Assembly (NCBI GenBank): GCA_030680855.1
Contig: JAUXUN010000058.1
Coordinates: 16,380-80,379 of the forward strand
Length of the DNA stretch: 64,000 bases
Source: Aestuariivirga sp.
GTDB lineage: Bacteria > Pseudomonadota > Alphaproteobacteria > Rhizobiales > Aestuariivirgaceae
Reading direction: 5' to 3'
Shown: one piece after another, positions 7,648 through 17,659 of the stretch
How positions within the stretch are numbered: position 1 is the stretch's first letter
Layout of the letters: the number at the start of each line of letters is the position of its first letter
Program-made: the position numbers and the translations under genes
The notes under the pieces: model-generated
The model's database searches: none
The model's input: only the letters and a program-made list of their open reading frames with translations
What the model was told of the DNA's origin: nothing

Positions 7648-10600
7648 TCACGAACACCCGCTCGTGCCGCCGCATGTGTTGCACTTTAGGCAAGTGCCGT
7701 TGCGCACCAGGGTGAAGTTGCCGCATTCGGCGCAGCTGTCGCCCTCATAGCCTTGCAGGCGTGCCTTGGCGCGCAGGCCAGCTTCGGGCAGCGGCTTTTC
7801 ATAGGCGTAGGCGATTGTGGTCTCGGATAGCGCCAGCGAACCCATGGACACCGATTCCGCCGCGCGCATTTGCAATGCGTGCGCTGGTGAAGCCGCAGCG
7901 GTCACGCCTTGCGGCATCACCACGACGTTTGACAGGTTCTGGTTGCGCACAAAGCCCGATGACAGGAACTTCTGCGCCGGAACCGAGGCTGGAGCCTTGG
8001 GTTCATCGCTGCCAGTGCCCTTGCCCAGCGCATCAAAGCCCATTTCGGAAGCTTCAACATGGGCCAGGTCATTGCGCCCGAGGTACGAAACAGCGAGTTC
8101 GCGGAACACGTAGTCCAGGATGGACGTGGCGTTCTTGATCGATTCGTTGCCTTGCACCTGGCCTGCGGGCTCGAACTTGGTGAACGTGAAGGCATCGACA
8201 TACTCCTCCAGCGGTACGCCATATTGCAGCCCCACCGATACCGAAATGGCGAAGTTGTTCATCATCGCCCGCAGTGCGGCGCCCTCCTTGTGCATGTCGA
8301 TGAAGATTTCGCCGAGCTTGCCATCATCATATTCGCCGGTGCGGAGGTAAACCTTGTGGCCTCCCACGACCGCCTTCTGGGTGTAGCCCTTGCGGCGGCC
8401 CGGCAGCTTGTCGCGGCCGCGGGTGATCTCAACGATCTTCTCGACGATGGTTTCAATGCGCTGGACCATGGGCTTGGCCATCAGGCCTTCGACCATATCC
8501 TCCGCCTCATCCTCCTCATCGGCGATGAGCTGGGTGGAGAGCGGCTGCGAAAGCTTCGAGCCGTCGCGATACAGCGCATTGGCCTTCACGCCCAGCTTCC
8601 ATGACAGCATGTAGGCCGCGTTGCAGTCCTCAACTGTCGCCTCATTCGGCATGTTGATGGTCTTGGAAATGGCCCCTGAGATAAAGGGCTGGCTTGCCGC
8701 CATCATGCGGATGTGGCTTTCCACCGAGAGATAACGCTTGCCCAAACGGCCGCAGGCATTGGCGCAATCGAACACGGAGAGATGCTCGTCCTTGAGGCCC
8801 GGAGCGCCTTCCAGCGTCATGGCTCCACAGACATGGATATTGGCCTTGTCGATATCGGATTTCGAGAAGCCGATGAACGAGAGCAGGTCAAAGCCGTAGT
8901 CAACGAGTTGCTCATCGCTGATTTTCAGCACCGACTTGCAGAACTCCTCGCCAAGCGTCCACTTGTTGAACACGAACTTGATGTCGAAAGCCGAGGCAAG
9001 CCCCGATTCAATCGTTGCAATCTGCTCGTCGCCAAAGCCCTTGGCGCGAAGCTGGGCATGGTTGAGGGCAGGGGCATCCTGCAGGGTGCCAAGGCCAACC
9101 GCATAGTTGATGATCTTCTCGATCTGCGTGGCATCATAACCCAAGGTGCGGAGCGCTTCCGGAACCGCCTGGTTGATGATCTTGAAGTAGCCGCCGCCGG
9201 CCAGCTTCTTGAACTTCACCAGCGCGAAATCCGGCTCGATGCCCGTGGTGTCGCAATCCATGACAAGGCCGATGGTGCCGGTCGGCGCCACAACCGTGGC
9301 CTGCGCATTGCGGTAGCCATGTTCTTCGCCCAGTTCAACCGCCAGGTCCCAGGCCTTGCGGGCGTGGGCAATGAGATCGCCATCGGGGCAATCCGTTTCA
9401 TCGAGCGGCACCGGCGCAATGCGCACCGCTTCGTAACCCACGGCAGCCCCATAGGCGGCGCGGCGATGGTTGCGCATCACCCGCAGCATGTGGTCCTTGT
9501 TCTTGGCATAGCCGGGGAACGGCCCAAGCTCTTTTGCCATCTCAGCCGAGGTTGCATAGGAAATGCCGGTCATGATCGCCGAGAGCGCCCCGCAGATGGC
9601 GCGGCCCTCATGGCTGTCATAGGCAATGCCATTGGTCATCAGCAGCCCGCCGATATTGGCAAAGCCCAGGCCAAGGGTGCGGTACTCATAGGAAAGCTTG
9701 GCGATTTCCTTCGACGGGAACTGCGCCATCAGCACGCTGATTTCCAGAACCATGGTCCACAGCCGCACCGCATGCTCGTAAGCTTCGACGTCAAACTTCG
9801 CCGTTTCCGGATTGCGGAACTGCAACAGGTTGAGCGAGGCGAGATTGCACGCCGTATCATCGAGGAACATGTATTCCGAGCAGGGGTTGGAGGCGCGGAT
9901 GTCGCCGGAAGCCGGGCAGGTGTGCCAGTCATTGATGGTGGTATGATACTGGATGCCGGGATCAGCCGAAGCCCAGGCCGCATGGCCGATCTTGTCCCAA
10001 AGCTCGCGTGCCAGCAGGGTCTTGGTCACCTTGCTGGACATGCGGGCATTGAGGTTCCATGGGCCATTGGTTTCAACGGCGCGCAGGAACTCATCGGTGA
10101 CGCGCACCGAGTTGTTGGAGTTCTGCCCCGATACGGTGCGGTAGGCCTCGCCATCCCAATCCGTATCATAGGCATCAAATTCAAGCTCCGTGTAGCCCTG
10201 CCTGGCGAACTGGATGACGCGCTTGATGTAATTGTCGGGCACCATGTTGCGCCGCGCCTCTTTCACCGCGCGCTTGAGGGCTGGGTTCTTTTCGATTTCA
10301 TAGCAGTCATCGCCGGGGCCCTGGCAATTGACGCAGGCCTTCATGATCGATGCCAGATGCTTTTTGACGATCTTGGAGCCGGTGACGAGTGCTGCAACTT
10401 TCTGCTCTTCCTTCACCTTCCAGTCGATGTATTCCTCGATATCCGGATGGTCCACGTCAACCACCACCATCTTGGCGGCGCGCCGCGTCGTGCCGCCGGA
10501 CTTGATGGCGCCCGCCGCACGGTCGCCGATTTTCAGGAAGCTCATCAGGCCGGAAGACTTGCCGCCGCCTGACAGTTTTTCATTTTCGCCGCGAAGGAAC

Positions 10601-11307
10601 GAGAAGTTGGATCCGGTGCCCGAGCCATACTTGAACAAGCGCGCCTCGCGCACCCACAGATCCATGATGCCGCCCTCGTTGACGAGGTCGTCCGCCACGC
10701 CCTGAATGAAGCAGGCATGGGGCTGCGGGTGCTCATAGGAGGATTTCGATTTGGTGAGCTTGCCGGTCTCATGGTCCACGTAGAAGTGGCCCTGGCCCGG
10801 TCCATCAATGCCGTAAGCCCAATGCAGCCCCGTATTAAACCACTGGGGGGAGTTCGGCGCACACTTTTGTGTCGCCAGCATGAAGCACAATTCGTCAAAA
10901 AAAGCCCGCGCGTCTTCTTCCGTGTTGAAGTATCCGCCCTTCCAGCCCCAATAGGTCCAGGTCCCGGCCAGACGGTTGAACACCTGCTTGGAGCTCATCT
11001 CGCCGATGATGCGCTGCTTCTCCGGCAGGCCTTCCAGGGCCGCCTCATCGGCAACCGAACGCCACAGCCAGGAGGGCATGCTCGTCTCTTCAACGCGCTT
11101 CAGCTTCGCCGGAACGCCCGCCTTGCGGAAATACTTCTGTGCCAGAATATCGGTGGCAACCTGGCTCCACGAGGCCGGAACCTCGATGTTTTCCAGACGG
11201 AAAACGATCGACCCGTCAGGGTTTTTGATTTCGCTGGTGGCCTGGCGGAATTCAATCTCCGCGTAGGCATCCTGACCGGCTTTCGTGTATTTGCGCGCGA
11301 CGTGCAT
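7648..11307 (-). CDS. nrdJ: Vitamin B12-dependent ribonucleotide reductase (class II, large NrdJ type)
   Basis: 1219 residues. Reduces ribonucleotides to deoxyribonucleotides using adenosylcobalamin, so it works without oxygen-dependent radical generation. Visible family blocks: [18 protein letters not shown] near residue 145, the active-site region [39 protein letters not shown], and a C-terminal tail rich in cysteine ([18 protein letters not shown] then CGGTSGCS) that should bind zinc and supply the re-reducing thiols. ATG 11307 has GAGGG about 6 bases upstream; an earlier frame start adds 14 unlike residues. It stands alone, with a long regulated leader (NrdR boxes at 11532-11578). Confidence 0.97.
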   Translation of the reverse strand: MHVARKYTKAGQDAYAEIEFRQATSEIKNPDGSIVFRLENIEVPASWSQVATDILAQKYFRKAGVPAKLKRVEETSMPSWLWRSVADEAALEGLPEKQRIIGEMSSKQVFNRLAGTWTYWGWKGGYFNTEEDARAFFDELCFMLATQKCAPNSPQWFNTGLHWAYGIDGPGQGHFYVDHETGKLTKSKSSYEHPQPHACFIQGVADDLVNEGGIMDLWVREARLFKYGSGTGSNFSFLRGENEKLSGGGKSSGLMSFLKIGDRAAGAIKSGGTTRRAAKMVVVDVDHPDIEEYIDWKVKEEQKVAALVTGSKIVKKHLASIMKACVNCQGPGDDCYEIEKNPALKRAVKEARRNMVPDNYIKRVIQFARQGYTELEFDAYDTDWDGEAYRTVSGQNSNNSVRVTDEFLRAVETNGPWNLNARMSSKVTKTLLARELWDKIGHAAWASADPGIQYHTTINDWHTCPASGDIRASNPCSEYMFLDDTACNLASLNLLQFRNPETAKFDVEAYEHAVRLWTMVLEISVLMAQFPSKEIAKLSYEYRTLGLGFANIGGLLMTNGIAYDSHEGRAICGALSAIMTGISYATSAEMAKELGPFPGYAKNKDHMLRVMRNHRRAAYGAAVGYEAVRIAPVPLDETDCPDGDLIAHARKAWDLAVELGEEHGYRNAQATVVAPTGTIGLVMDCDTTGIEPDFALVKFKKLAGGGYFKIINQAVPEALRTLGYDATQIEKIINYAVGLGTLQDAPALNHAQLRAKGFGDEQIATIESGLASAFDIKFVFNKWTLGEEFCKSVLKISDEQLVDYGFDLLSFIGFSKSDIDKANIHVCGAMTLEGAPGLKDEHLSVFDCANACGRLGKRYLSVESHIRMMAASQPFISGAISKTINMPNEATVEDCNAAYMLSWKLGVKANALYRDGSKLSQPLSTQLIADEEDEAEDMVEGLMAKPMVQRIETIVEKIVEITRGRDKLPGRRKGYTQKAVVGGHKVYLRTGEYDDGKLGEIFIDMHKEGAALRAMMNNFAISVSVGLQYGVPLEEYVDAFTFTKFEPAGQVQGNESIKNATSILDYVFRELAVSYLGRNDLAHVEASEMGFDALGKGTGSDEPKAPASVPAQKFLSSGFVRNQNLSNVVVMPQGVTAAASPAHALQMRAAESVSMGSLALSETTIAYAYEKPLPEAGLRAKARLQGYEGDSCAECGNFTLVRNGTCLKCNTCGGTSGCS

Positions 11308-11508
11308 TGCTGTCCCTCTTGTTTTTTCGTTTCGTTGCCGCGAGCGCACAACAATGCGCCCACGGAGCCTTCTTCACCCGTGTTTGACGACACAAACCCT
11401 GTCTGAGAAATCGCAATTCCTCAGATTGTTAGCCTCTGATTTTGGTTTTTTACACTCGAGGGAAGCGCCCTGAACTGTCGCGTCCCCGTCCCCACGGCCT
11501 TGAACACC

Positions 11509-11537
11509 AAATTATTACACCGCTTACCGGACGTCAA
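11509..11537 (-). promoter_or_regulatory. Predicted nrdJ promoter
   Basis: On the minus strand, TTGACG (11537-11532), a 17-base spacer, then TAATTT (11514-11509). The -35 hexamer lies inside the proximal NrdR box, as expected for repression. The predicted start gives a leader of roughly 190 bases before nrdJ. I looked for a cobalamin riboswitch in this leader and did not find the B12 box core. Confidence 0.5.
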
Positions 11538-11578
11538 TAGCTAGTGTGTTAACGAAACCCTAACGCTATATGTTGTGT
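11532..11578. promoter_or_regulatory. Tandem NrdR boxes
   Basis: Box at 11563-11578 reads ACGCTATATGTTGTGT, close to the NrdR consensus (W)CACTATATMTTGTG(W). A second, weaker box is at 11532-11547 (CGTCAATAGCTAGTGT). Their centres are 31 bases apart, three helical turns, which is the known arrangement for NrdR repressor pairs ahead of ribonucleotide reductase genes. Confidence 0.8.
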
Positions 11579-11596
11579 CCACAGCTTCGTCCGCCT

Positions 11597-11605
11597 TGTG
11601 GATAA
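11597..11605 (-). promoter_or_regulatory. DnaA-box sequence
   Basis: TGTGGATAA on the plus strand is a perfect TTATCCACA on the minus strand. A one-mismatch copy (TTTTCCACA) is at 11669-11677. Both lie upstream of the nrdJ control region. A DnaA role in nrd expression is known in E. coli; here it is inferred. Confidence 0.5.
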
Positions 11606-11731
11606 CCGGATGTTCATCCGATTCTAGGGGCAAGCTCAAGTGCTAGTTGGGTTATTTGGCAGGCCCCTTGTGGAAAACCGGGGCAGGGCCGGGCGGTCAA
11701 GTCGTTAACCATGTTTCCACTCAAAATAAAT

Positions 11732-13288
11732 TTACGGGCGGATCCCGGCCGCCACTTGCGGGGCAGGCACACGAATCGGCCCCATGGCCAGCAGAACCAC
11801 CAGCGCCGAGGCCGTAATGACGCCCATGATGAGCCAGGCCTCATTGATGGCTAGGGTAATGCTGGCCTGCTGGACAATATCCATAATTCCCATAAGGCCC
11901 ATCGGGTCTTGGCTGTCCGGCAACTCGTCAACCGTGAGGCCGAGAGCGGCGGCTGCTTCCGCGGGATCGAGCTTGATGAGGTCGACAATCCGGTCAGCGT
12001 GTTCAGGCCCGCGCGAAAACACGATTGTATCAATGAGTGCGATGCCAATGGCTCCACCGAGATTGCGTGACAGGTTGAACAATCCGCTGGCGTCCGCAAT
12101 ATGCTCGCGTGGAATGTAGCCCAGGGCAAAGCGGATGGGCGGCAGAATGCAAAGCGCAACGAAGGCACCGCGAACCACCTGCGGCCAGAACATTTCGTCA
12201 TAGCCCGTGGCAATGGTTTGAAAGCCGCTCATCAGCAGGCCGATCGCGAAGGCGCCGAAGCCCACAGCCGAAAGCAGGCGTGCATCCACGTAGCGGTCAA
12301 TTTGCACGACAAAGGGCGCGGTCACGAGCTGTGCAATGCCGGTCACCAGAATCACAAGGCCAATCTGAAGCGGGCCCATGCCATGCACAAAGGCAAGAAA
12401 CAGCGGCAGCAGGTAAACCGAGCCAAACAGGCCAATGCCCAGGATGAAGCTGAGAATGCAGCCAAAGGCCAGATTGCGGTCACGCAGCAGCGAGAAGGAT
12501 ATGGCCGAGGCCGGCCGGCGTATCGCAAGGAATATACCAACCGCAAGAATCGCGAAGTAAGTGAATACCTGCGGTGCGAGCCAGCCCTGTTCGGGTGCTT
12601 CCTTCAGGCCGATCAGAAGGGCCGCAAGGCCAACCGCCACATAAACAAGCGAAATCCAGTCCATCGTCTTGAACAATGACAGCCGGGTGTCATTCTGCGG
12701 CAGGCAAAAAATGCCGATCACCATGGTCACAACGCCCGGCACCACGTTGATCAGGAACAGCCAGTGCCAGGTGTAGCTTTCCGTGATCCAGCCGCCGGTG
12801 AGCGGCCCAAGTGTTGGTGCAAGCACGGCAAGCAACCCGCCGACTGTCGTGGCAATGGTCTGCTTCAGGCCCTTTCCGAACAGTAGGAAGATGGCGGCAA
12901 ACACCAGGGGAATGAGCACACCTCCGGCAAAGCCCTGCAGAACCCGGAACACAATGAGTGAGACGAAATCATAACTGAAAGCGCAGCCGATGGAGGCGAG
13001 CGTGAACAGGAAAATCGCCCCGACGAAGAGCCAGCGGATGGTGAATATGCGGATCAGCAATCCGGTGAGCGGTATGGAAATGATTTCAGCGATGAGATAG
13101 GTGGTCTGCACCCAGCTCATGCGGTCCGCGCCGATTTTCAGCGCATCTTCAATGACGGCCAGCGAAGTCACAACCACCTGGATATCCAGAATGGCCATGA
13201 ACATTCCCACACACAACGCGCCGTACCCCAGCCAGAGCCAAACCGTTGCCGGAGGTGGCTGGGTTTTATTCGCTTCCAAGTCTTCCAT
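11732..13288 (-). CDS. DHA2-family drug efflux transporter (EmrB/QacA type, MFS)
   Basis: 518 residues, ATG start. Fourteen-helix layout typical of DHA2 proteins: the first helix carries LCVGMFMAILDIQVVVTSL (motif with the conserved D near the start), then SWVQTTYLIAEIISIPLTG and RVLQGFAGGVLIPLVFAA, and the antiporter motif near APTLGPLTGGWI in helix 5. Inner-membrane proton antiporter exporting drugs or other hydrophobic compounds. No membrane-fusion partner (EmrA) is adjacent, so it may act alone or with a distant partner. The nrdJ control region lies just beyond its stop codon. Confidence 0.92.
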   Translation of the reverse strand: MEDLEANKTQPPPATVWLWLGYGALCVGMFMAILDIQVVVTSLAVIEDALKIGADRMSWVQTTYLIAEIISIPLTGLLIRIFTIRWLFVGAIFLFTLASIGCAFSYDFVSLIVFRVLQGFAGGVLIPLVFAAIFLLFGKGLKQTIATTVGGLLAVLAPTLGPLTGGWITESYTWHWLFLINVVPGVVTMVIGIFCLPQNDTRLSLFKTMDWISLVYVAVGLAALLIGLKEAPEQGWLAPQVFTYFAILAVGIFLAIRRPASAISFSLLRDRNLAFGCILSFILGIGLFGSVYLLPLFLAFVHGMGPLQIGLVILVTGIAQLVTAPFVVQIDRYVDARLLSAVGFGAFAIGLLMSGFQTIATGYDEMFWPQVVRGAFVALCILPPIRFALGYIPREHIADASGLFNLSRNLGGAIGIALIDTIVFSRGPEHADRIVDLIKLDPAEAAAALGLTVDELPDSQDPMGLMGIMDIVQQASITLAINEAWLIMGVITASALVVLLAMGPIRVPAPQVAAGIRP

Positions 13289-13466
13289 CGCCGGCCATGT
13301 TAGGGGATAAAGTGATGAAATATCATCTGGTTTTGCAGGTCGCTTGACTGCTTTCCCACAGAATCTTGCGATTTAATTTGTTGTAATCAAATAGTTCTAG
13401 ACTCGGGCTGCGTCCTGCCCCCATTTGACCGCCAACCAGAGGATGACGACGAGCGCCACCCCCGAC

Positions 13467-15479
13467 ATGGACCATATCCAGCCCTTTCTTGATTATTTTT
13501 CCCAAAACCCGGAGTGGGCGATTGTTGTCGTATTCCTCATCGCCTTCGGCGAGGCGCTGCTCATTATCGGGCTCTTTGTTCCATCAACTGCGGTGCTGGT
13601 GGGTGCGGGTGTTCTGGTAGGGTCGGGGCACCTGCCATTTTGGCCGGTTTTCCTTGCCACCTTGATCGGCGCCGTGGCTGGCGACCAGATTTCCTATTGG
13701 GCCGGTCGCTTCTTTGGCGAGCATCTGAAAGTCTTGTGGCCTCTGAACCGCTTTCCGCAACTGGTGGCCCGTGGTGAGGAATTTGTCCGCAATCACGGCG
13801 GCAAGAGCATTGCCCTTGGCCGCTTTGTGCCGGGCGTGAAGGCTGTGGTGCCGGGCATCGTTGGCATGCTGGGCATGAGCCAGCTCTATTTTGCCTCCGT
13901 CAACGTTTCATCGGGCATCGTCTGGACCGCCGCCCACGTCTTTCCGGGCATGTTGATCGGGCAAGGACTTGCATTGGCAGGCGAGCTCAGCGGCCACCTG
14001 GGCCTCGTGCTCCTTGCGCTGCTGGTTATCCTTGCCCTAGCCGGATGGTTCATCAGGCTCGTTGCGGCCGGCGCGTCGTCCCATCTCGATCATATTCTGC
14101 AGCGAATTTCGAGCTGGGCCAAAACCCGGAACAGCCGTTCCCTGCATCGCTTCGGCCGCGCCGTCTCACCGGAAAATCCGCGCTCGTTGCTGATCATATT
14201 CTTCATCGCGGCATTACTGCTCGGGTTGATAGCCTTCCTTGTCCTGCTGAGCGCAATGGTGGCCCGCAACGCAATTCCCAACACTGACATTTCGGTTTTC
14301 AACCTGATGCGGGAAATCAGGAATGCTCCCGCCGATGAACTGATGATTCCCTTGACCATGCTGGGTGATGGCATTGTGCTTACCGCCATGATGGCTACGA
14401 TTGTCGGCTGGCTGGCGTGGCGCAAGGCATGGCGCGCCGCCATCGCCTCAACCGTGGTATTCCTGGCTGGAAAACTCTTTGCATTGCTTCTCAAATACGG
14501 CATTCACCGGCCCCGGCCGCTTGAGCTCTATACCGGCGGCGATGCCTTCAGCTTCCCCTCAGGTCACGCCACCATGGCTGCCATTACCTTTGGCGTGCTG
14601 GCGGTGCTGGCAAGCCACGCCATGAATCGCTGGAGCAGGTCGCTGGTCTATGCCACCTGCGGGCTGATCGTGATCACCATAGCTTACTCAAGGATCTATC
14701 TTGGGGTCCACTGGCTGTCCGATGTGCTGGGCGGCGTCGTGTTTGGGGGCATCATGGTGGCAGCCTTTGGCGTTGCCATCGAAGCCATCCCGCCGCGCCG
14801 TATCATGCCGCTGGGGTTGCTCGGCGCAACCTTCATTGCCTATGTGGTCGCCGGTGCTTTGAATATCTCGAGCAATTTTGACCGGGCGGAAAAATTCTAT
14901 GCGGCCCCTGAACATTCCTATTCCATGGTGCCGGCCGAATGGGAATCCGCCGCGTGGCTCGATTTGCCGGTGCGCCGCATCGACCTTGCCGGCAGGCCGG
15001 AAGAACCGTTTATCATCCAGTGGGCGGGGTCGCTGGAGGACCTGCAGAAGAACCTCGAAAGCCGTAGCTGGGTCCATTCACCGAAATGGACCTGGCGTGA
15101 CAGCATTCCCTATCTTGATCCAGATGCGGTTCTCGAAAGTGTAGCGCCGCGCCCCGCGCTTCACGAAGGGCTTAAGGCCAAGCTCACGATGGTCCATGTC
15201 CTGAACGGCGAAACCAATCGCCGCCTTGTGATCCGGGCCTATAAGACCCATGCCAATCTCAAGACGGCAAATGCCGCAATCCCCATTTTCCTGATTAGCC
15301 TGACACAGGAAAGCCTGCGCAAGAGCTTGCGGGCCTATGTTGTTCCAACCCTGGTGGCGGCAAGCGCCGCGCAGGTAGAGGAGTTTGAGAAGGATATGGC
15401 CCTCCCGTCCAATACCCGGTCGGTGACCGGACAACGGCCCGGTGGTGGCGGGAAAGTACGCTTGATCACCCTGCCATGA
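13467..15479 (+). CDS. DedA - PAP2 phosphatase - LssY C-terminal fusion membrane protein
   Basis: About 670 residues in three parts. Residues 1 to about 205: DedA/SNARE-associated domain (FGEALLIIGLFVPS, the GRFVPGVKAVVPGIVGMLGM loop). About 250-450: PAP2 phosphatase with KYGIHRPRP, FPSGHAT and SRIYLGVHWLSDVLGG, all catalytic residues present. About 480-670: soluble LssY-type domain. DedA proteins are linked to undecaprenyl-phosphate or phospholipid recycling and PAP2 enzymes dephosphorylate lipid pyrophosphates, so a role in lipid carrier recycling is inferred. The start is uncertain: ATG 13467 matches the usual DedA beginning; ATG 13443 and TTG 13425 are in frame but lack a proper SD. Confidence 0.88.
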   Translation: MDHIQPFLDYFSQNPEWAIVVVFLIAFGEALLIIGLFVPSTAVLVGAGVLVGSGHLPFWPVFLATLIGAVAGDQISYWAGRFFGEHLKVLWPLNRFPQLVARGEEFVRNHGGKSIALGRFVPGVKAVVPGIVGMLGMSQLYFASVNVSSGIVWTAAHVFPGMLIGQGLALAGELSGHLGLVLLALLVILALAGWFIRLVAAGASSHLDHILQRISSWAKTRNSRSLHRFGRAVSPENPRSLLIIFFIAALLLGLIAFLVLLSAMVARNAIPNTDISVFNLMREIRNAPADELMIPLTMLGDGIVLTAMMATIVGWLAWRKAWRAAIASTVVFLAGKLFALLLKYGIHRPRPLELYTGGDAFSFPSGHATMAAITFGVLAVLASHAMNRWSRSLVYATCGLIVITIAYSRIYLGVHWLSDVLGGVVFGGIMVAAFGVAIEAIPPRRIMPLGLLGATFIAYVVAGALNISSNFDRAEKFYAAPEHSYSMVPAEWESAAWLDLPVRRIDLAGRPEEPFIIQWAGSLEDLQKNLESRSWVHSPKWTWRDSIPYLDPDAVLESVAPRPALHEGLKAKLTMVHVLNGETNRRLVIRAYKTHANLKTANAAIPIFLISLTQESLRKSLRAYVVPTLVAASAAQVEEFEKDMALPSNTRSVTGQRPGGGGKVRLITLP

Positions 15480-15558
15480 GGGCAATTTGCCAGCTTTACG
15501 AACGCTCGTCTTTGGGCCATATTCCGCCCGAATTTTGAGACCTTTTGCAGGACCAAGC

Positions 15559-15957
15559 ATGCATTTTCTGAAGCAGTTTTTTACCTGGTGGAGCGGCCAG
15601 ACCCTGGCAACCCGCTTTTTCACCTGGCGCAAGGGCGAGCACGTTGGAACCGATCAGGCGGGCAACCACTATTACCGGGCCAAATCCGCTTTGCCTGATT
15701 CCATTGCGGAACGCCGCTGGGTCATCTTCAACGGTTATTCGGAAGCCTCAAGCATTCCGCCGGGCTGGCATGGCTGGATGCACCACCGGGTGGACAAGGT
15801 TCCTTCCGCCTCCGATGCCCCGGACCGTGAATGGCAACTGCCGCACCAGCCCAATCTTACCGGCTCGGCTGGCGCCTATCGCCCGCCTGGCAGCATCATC
15901 GGCGCGGCGCGTCCGAAAAAATCCGAACTCGGCTATCAGGCCTGGCGGCCGGAATAA
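15559..15957 (+). CDS. NADH:ubiquinone oxidoreductase subunit NDUFA12 family
   Basis: 132 residues. The sequence (FTWRKGEHVGTDQAGNHYYR, RRWVIFNGYSEASSIPPGWHGWMHH) matches the NDUFA12/B17.2 accessory subunit of complex I, which is shared by alphaproteobacteria and mitochondria. It is expected on the matrix-side (cytoplasmic) arm of complex I. ATG 15559 is preceded by CAGGA. It starts the run NDUFA12 - mlaD - DUF2155, which is common in Hyphomicrobiales away from the main nuo operon. Confidence 0.93.
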   Translation: MHFLKQFFTWWSGQTLATRFFTWRKGEHVGTDQAGNHYYRAKSALPDSIAERRWVIFNGYSEASSIPPGWHGWMHHRVDKVPSASDAPDREWQLPHQPNLTGSAGAYRPPGSIIGAARPKKSELGYQAWRPE

Positions 15958-16044
15958 TCATCGGCCTCAATGCGCCATATTTTCCCAGTTGTTTCTGCTA
16001 TTCTCGAAAATCTTGGATGCGCCTAGAATCAGGATCAAACTGCC

Positions 16045-16560
16045 ATGAACAATTCAACCGTTGAAACACTTATCGGAGCCGTGGTCATCGTGATCGCCGG
16101 TGCCTTTCTGGCTTTTGCATACAATACGCCGGGCATGGGCCAGAAAAGTGGTGGTTATCTCATCTCCGCCGAATTCGACAATGTCGAAGGTGTTAATGTC
16201 GGCACCGACATCCGCATGGCCGGCATCAAGATTGGCACGGTGACCGCCCAGTCGCTCAATCCAGAAAATTTCCAGGCCCTCATTACCATGAGTATTGATC
16301 CGGCCGTGCAATTGACCGACGACACCTCCGCCAAAGTGACCTCCGAAGGCCTGTTGGGCTCCAAATTCATTTCGCTGGAACCGGGCGGCTCTGAAACTAA
16401 ACTGGCCGCGGGAGGTGTCATCAATTATACTCAGGGGGCCGTCGATATCTGGTCGCTGATCAGTCAGGCCATGTTTGACAAGTCCGGCGCCAAACCCGCC
16501 GAAGCCAGTCAAGCCCCGGCCATTCCTGCAGCCCCTGAAGCTCCGGAACAGGCGCAGTAG
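16045..16560 (+). CDS. mlaD: MlaD family outer-membrane lipid asymmetry protein
   Basis: 171 residues. One N-terminal membrane anchor (about 8-27, TLIGAVVIVIAGAFLAFAY) followed by an MCE domain (ISAEFDNVEGVNVGTDIRMAGIKIGTV and SEGLLGSKFISLEPGG) and a Pro/Ala-rich tail. MlaD binds phospholipid in the periplasm as part of the MlaFEDB transporter that keeps phospholipid out of the outer leaflet. The ATPase and permease partners are not here. The next gene begins 2 bases after its stop. Confidence 0.92.
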   Translation: MNNSTVETLIGAVVIVIAGAFLAFAYNTPGMGQKSGGYLISAEFDNVEGVNVGTDIRMAGIKIGTVTAQSLNPENFQALITMSIDPAVQLTDDTSAKVTSEGLLGSKFISLEPGGSETKLAAGGVINYTQGAVDIWSLISQAMFDKSGAKPAEASQAPAIPAAPEAPEQAQ

Positions 16561-16562
16561 GC

Positions 16563-17015
16563 ATGCTTCGACTTGCTGCCGTGTCTGCGCTTGCAGCCAT
16601 TATGCTGCCCTGTGCCGCCCATGCCGACCGCATCGCTAATCCCATTGCGGTGTTTACCGGGCTGGACAAGATAACCGGCGTCACCACGACATTCGAAACC
16701 AAGGTGGGCGAAGCCAGGCAATTCGGCGGCCTCATTGTGAAGGCCGATGTCTGCTATTCGCGCCCGGCCACCGAGGAACCCAAGACGACATCCTTTGTGG
16801 AAGTCGATGAGGTGCAGCTCGATGATACCCTGAAGCGGATTTTTTCCGGCTGGATGTTTGCCCAAAGCCCGGGGCTCAATGCGGTCGAGCATCCCATCTA
16901 TGACGTCTGGCTGATCAACTGCCGTGATCCCGCCGCCCCACCGCCAGCCGTTGAAGAAATTCCCGATCTTTCAACCCTGCAGGAACAGATCGAAGAAGGC
17001 GAACCGCTGGATTAG
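16563..17015 (+). CDS. DUF2155 secreted protein
   Basis: 150 residues, signal peptide to about residue 21 (PCAAHA). The core KITGVTTTFETKVGEARQFGGL and FSGWMFAQSPGLNAVEHPIYDVWLINC is typical of DUF2155 proteins of alphaproteobacteria, which are periplasmic and of unknown function. One cysteine in VKADVCYSRP and one in LINCRDP could form a disulfide. The C-terminus is acidic. It is close behind mlaD and probably co-transcribed. Its stop overlaps the stop of convergent aat by 4 bases. Confidence 0.9.
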   Translation: MLRLAAVSALAAIMLPCAAHADRIANPIAVFTGLDKITGVTTTFETKVGEARQFGGLIVKADVCYSRPATEEPKTTSFVEVDEVQLDDTLKRIFSGWMFAQSPGLNAVEHPIYDVWLINCRDPAAPPPAVEEIPDLSTLQEQIEEGEPLD

Positions 17016-17659
17016 AGCGGTGACGCCAGTTCCAGCACGAGGGCCGGATCATTGTCTTCCTTGAACCTGTTGAAGTCCGCCGGCGCAACGATGGCCGATG
17101 GCAGCAACTCCTTGTAGTCAGCCTTCGACATGACAATCGCCCCCAAGGTTTTGAGATGCGGGTTCATGAACTGGGCGTCCAGCAGTTGAAAGCCGCCCGC
17201 GTTGAGCCGTGCAACGAGATGCACCAGGGCAACCTTGCTGGCGTCAGTCTCCCGCGAAAACATGCTCTCGCCAAAAAATGCCGCGCCGATTCTCACACCG
17301 TAAAGCCCGCCAACCAGCTTGCCGTCCCGCCAGCATTCCACCGAGTGGCAATGGCCCATTTTGTGGAGCTGGTTATAGAGGGTGCGGATGCGCGTGTTGA
17401 TCCAGGTCAGCTTGCGGGATTTGGTTTTCGCGGCGCAGGCCTCGATCACGTCGGAGAAAGCCGAATCAATGCGAACTTCAAAGACTTGCCGGCGCACCTG
17501 TTTCCGCAGCGAATGGGATATGCGCAAGGCTCGCAAGGGAATGATCCCGCGCTCCTCGGGCTCAACCCAATAAAGCGCGTTGTCCTCGGCCGTCTCCGCC
17601 ATCGGAAAAATCCCGACGGCATAGGCCTGCAGCAGAATCTTTGGCGTTATGATTGTCAT
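17012..17659 (-). CDS. aat: Leucyl/phenylalanyl-tRNA-protein transferase
   Basis: 215 residues, full length for Aat. Family blocks: YAVGIFPMAE at the start, WVEPEERGIIPL, NTRIRTLYNQLHKMGHCHSVECW and GGLYGVRIGAAFFGESMFS. It transfers Leu or Phe to N-terminal Arg/Lys of proteins, marking them for ClpAP degradation (N-end rule). Its ATG overlaps the accC stop by one base (TAATG), so translation is probably coupled to accC. Confidence 0.96.
   Translation of the reverse strand: MTIITPKILLQAYAVGIFPMAETAEDNALYWVEPEERGIIPLRALRISHSLRKQVRRQVFEVRIDSAFSDVIEACAAKTKSRKLTWINTRIRTLYNQLHKMGHCHSVECWRDGKLVGGLYGVRIGAAFFGESMFSRETDASKVALVHLVARLNAGGFQLLDAQFMNPHLKTLGAIVMSKADYKELLPSAIVAPADFNRFKEDNDPALVLELASPL

Noticed and set aside
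8713..10572. 619-codon plus-strand open frame
   Set aside because: Antisense shadow of nrdJ; the nrdJ frame has clear family motifs and this one has none.
11308..11500. Possible cobalamin riboswitch ahead of nrdJ
   Set aside because: The conserved B12-box core is not visible on the minus strand.
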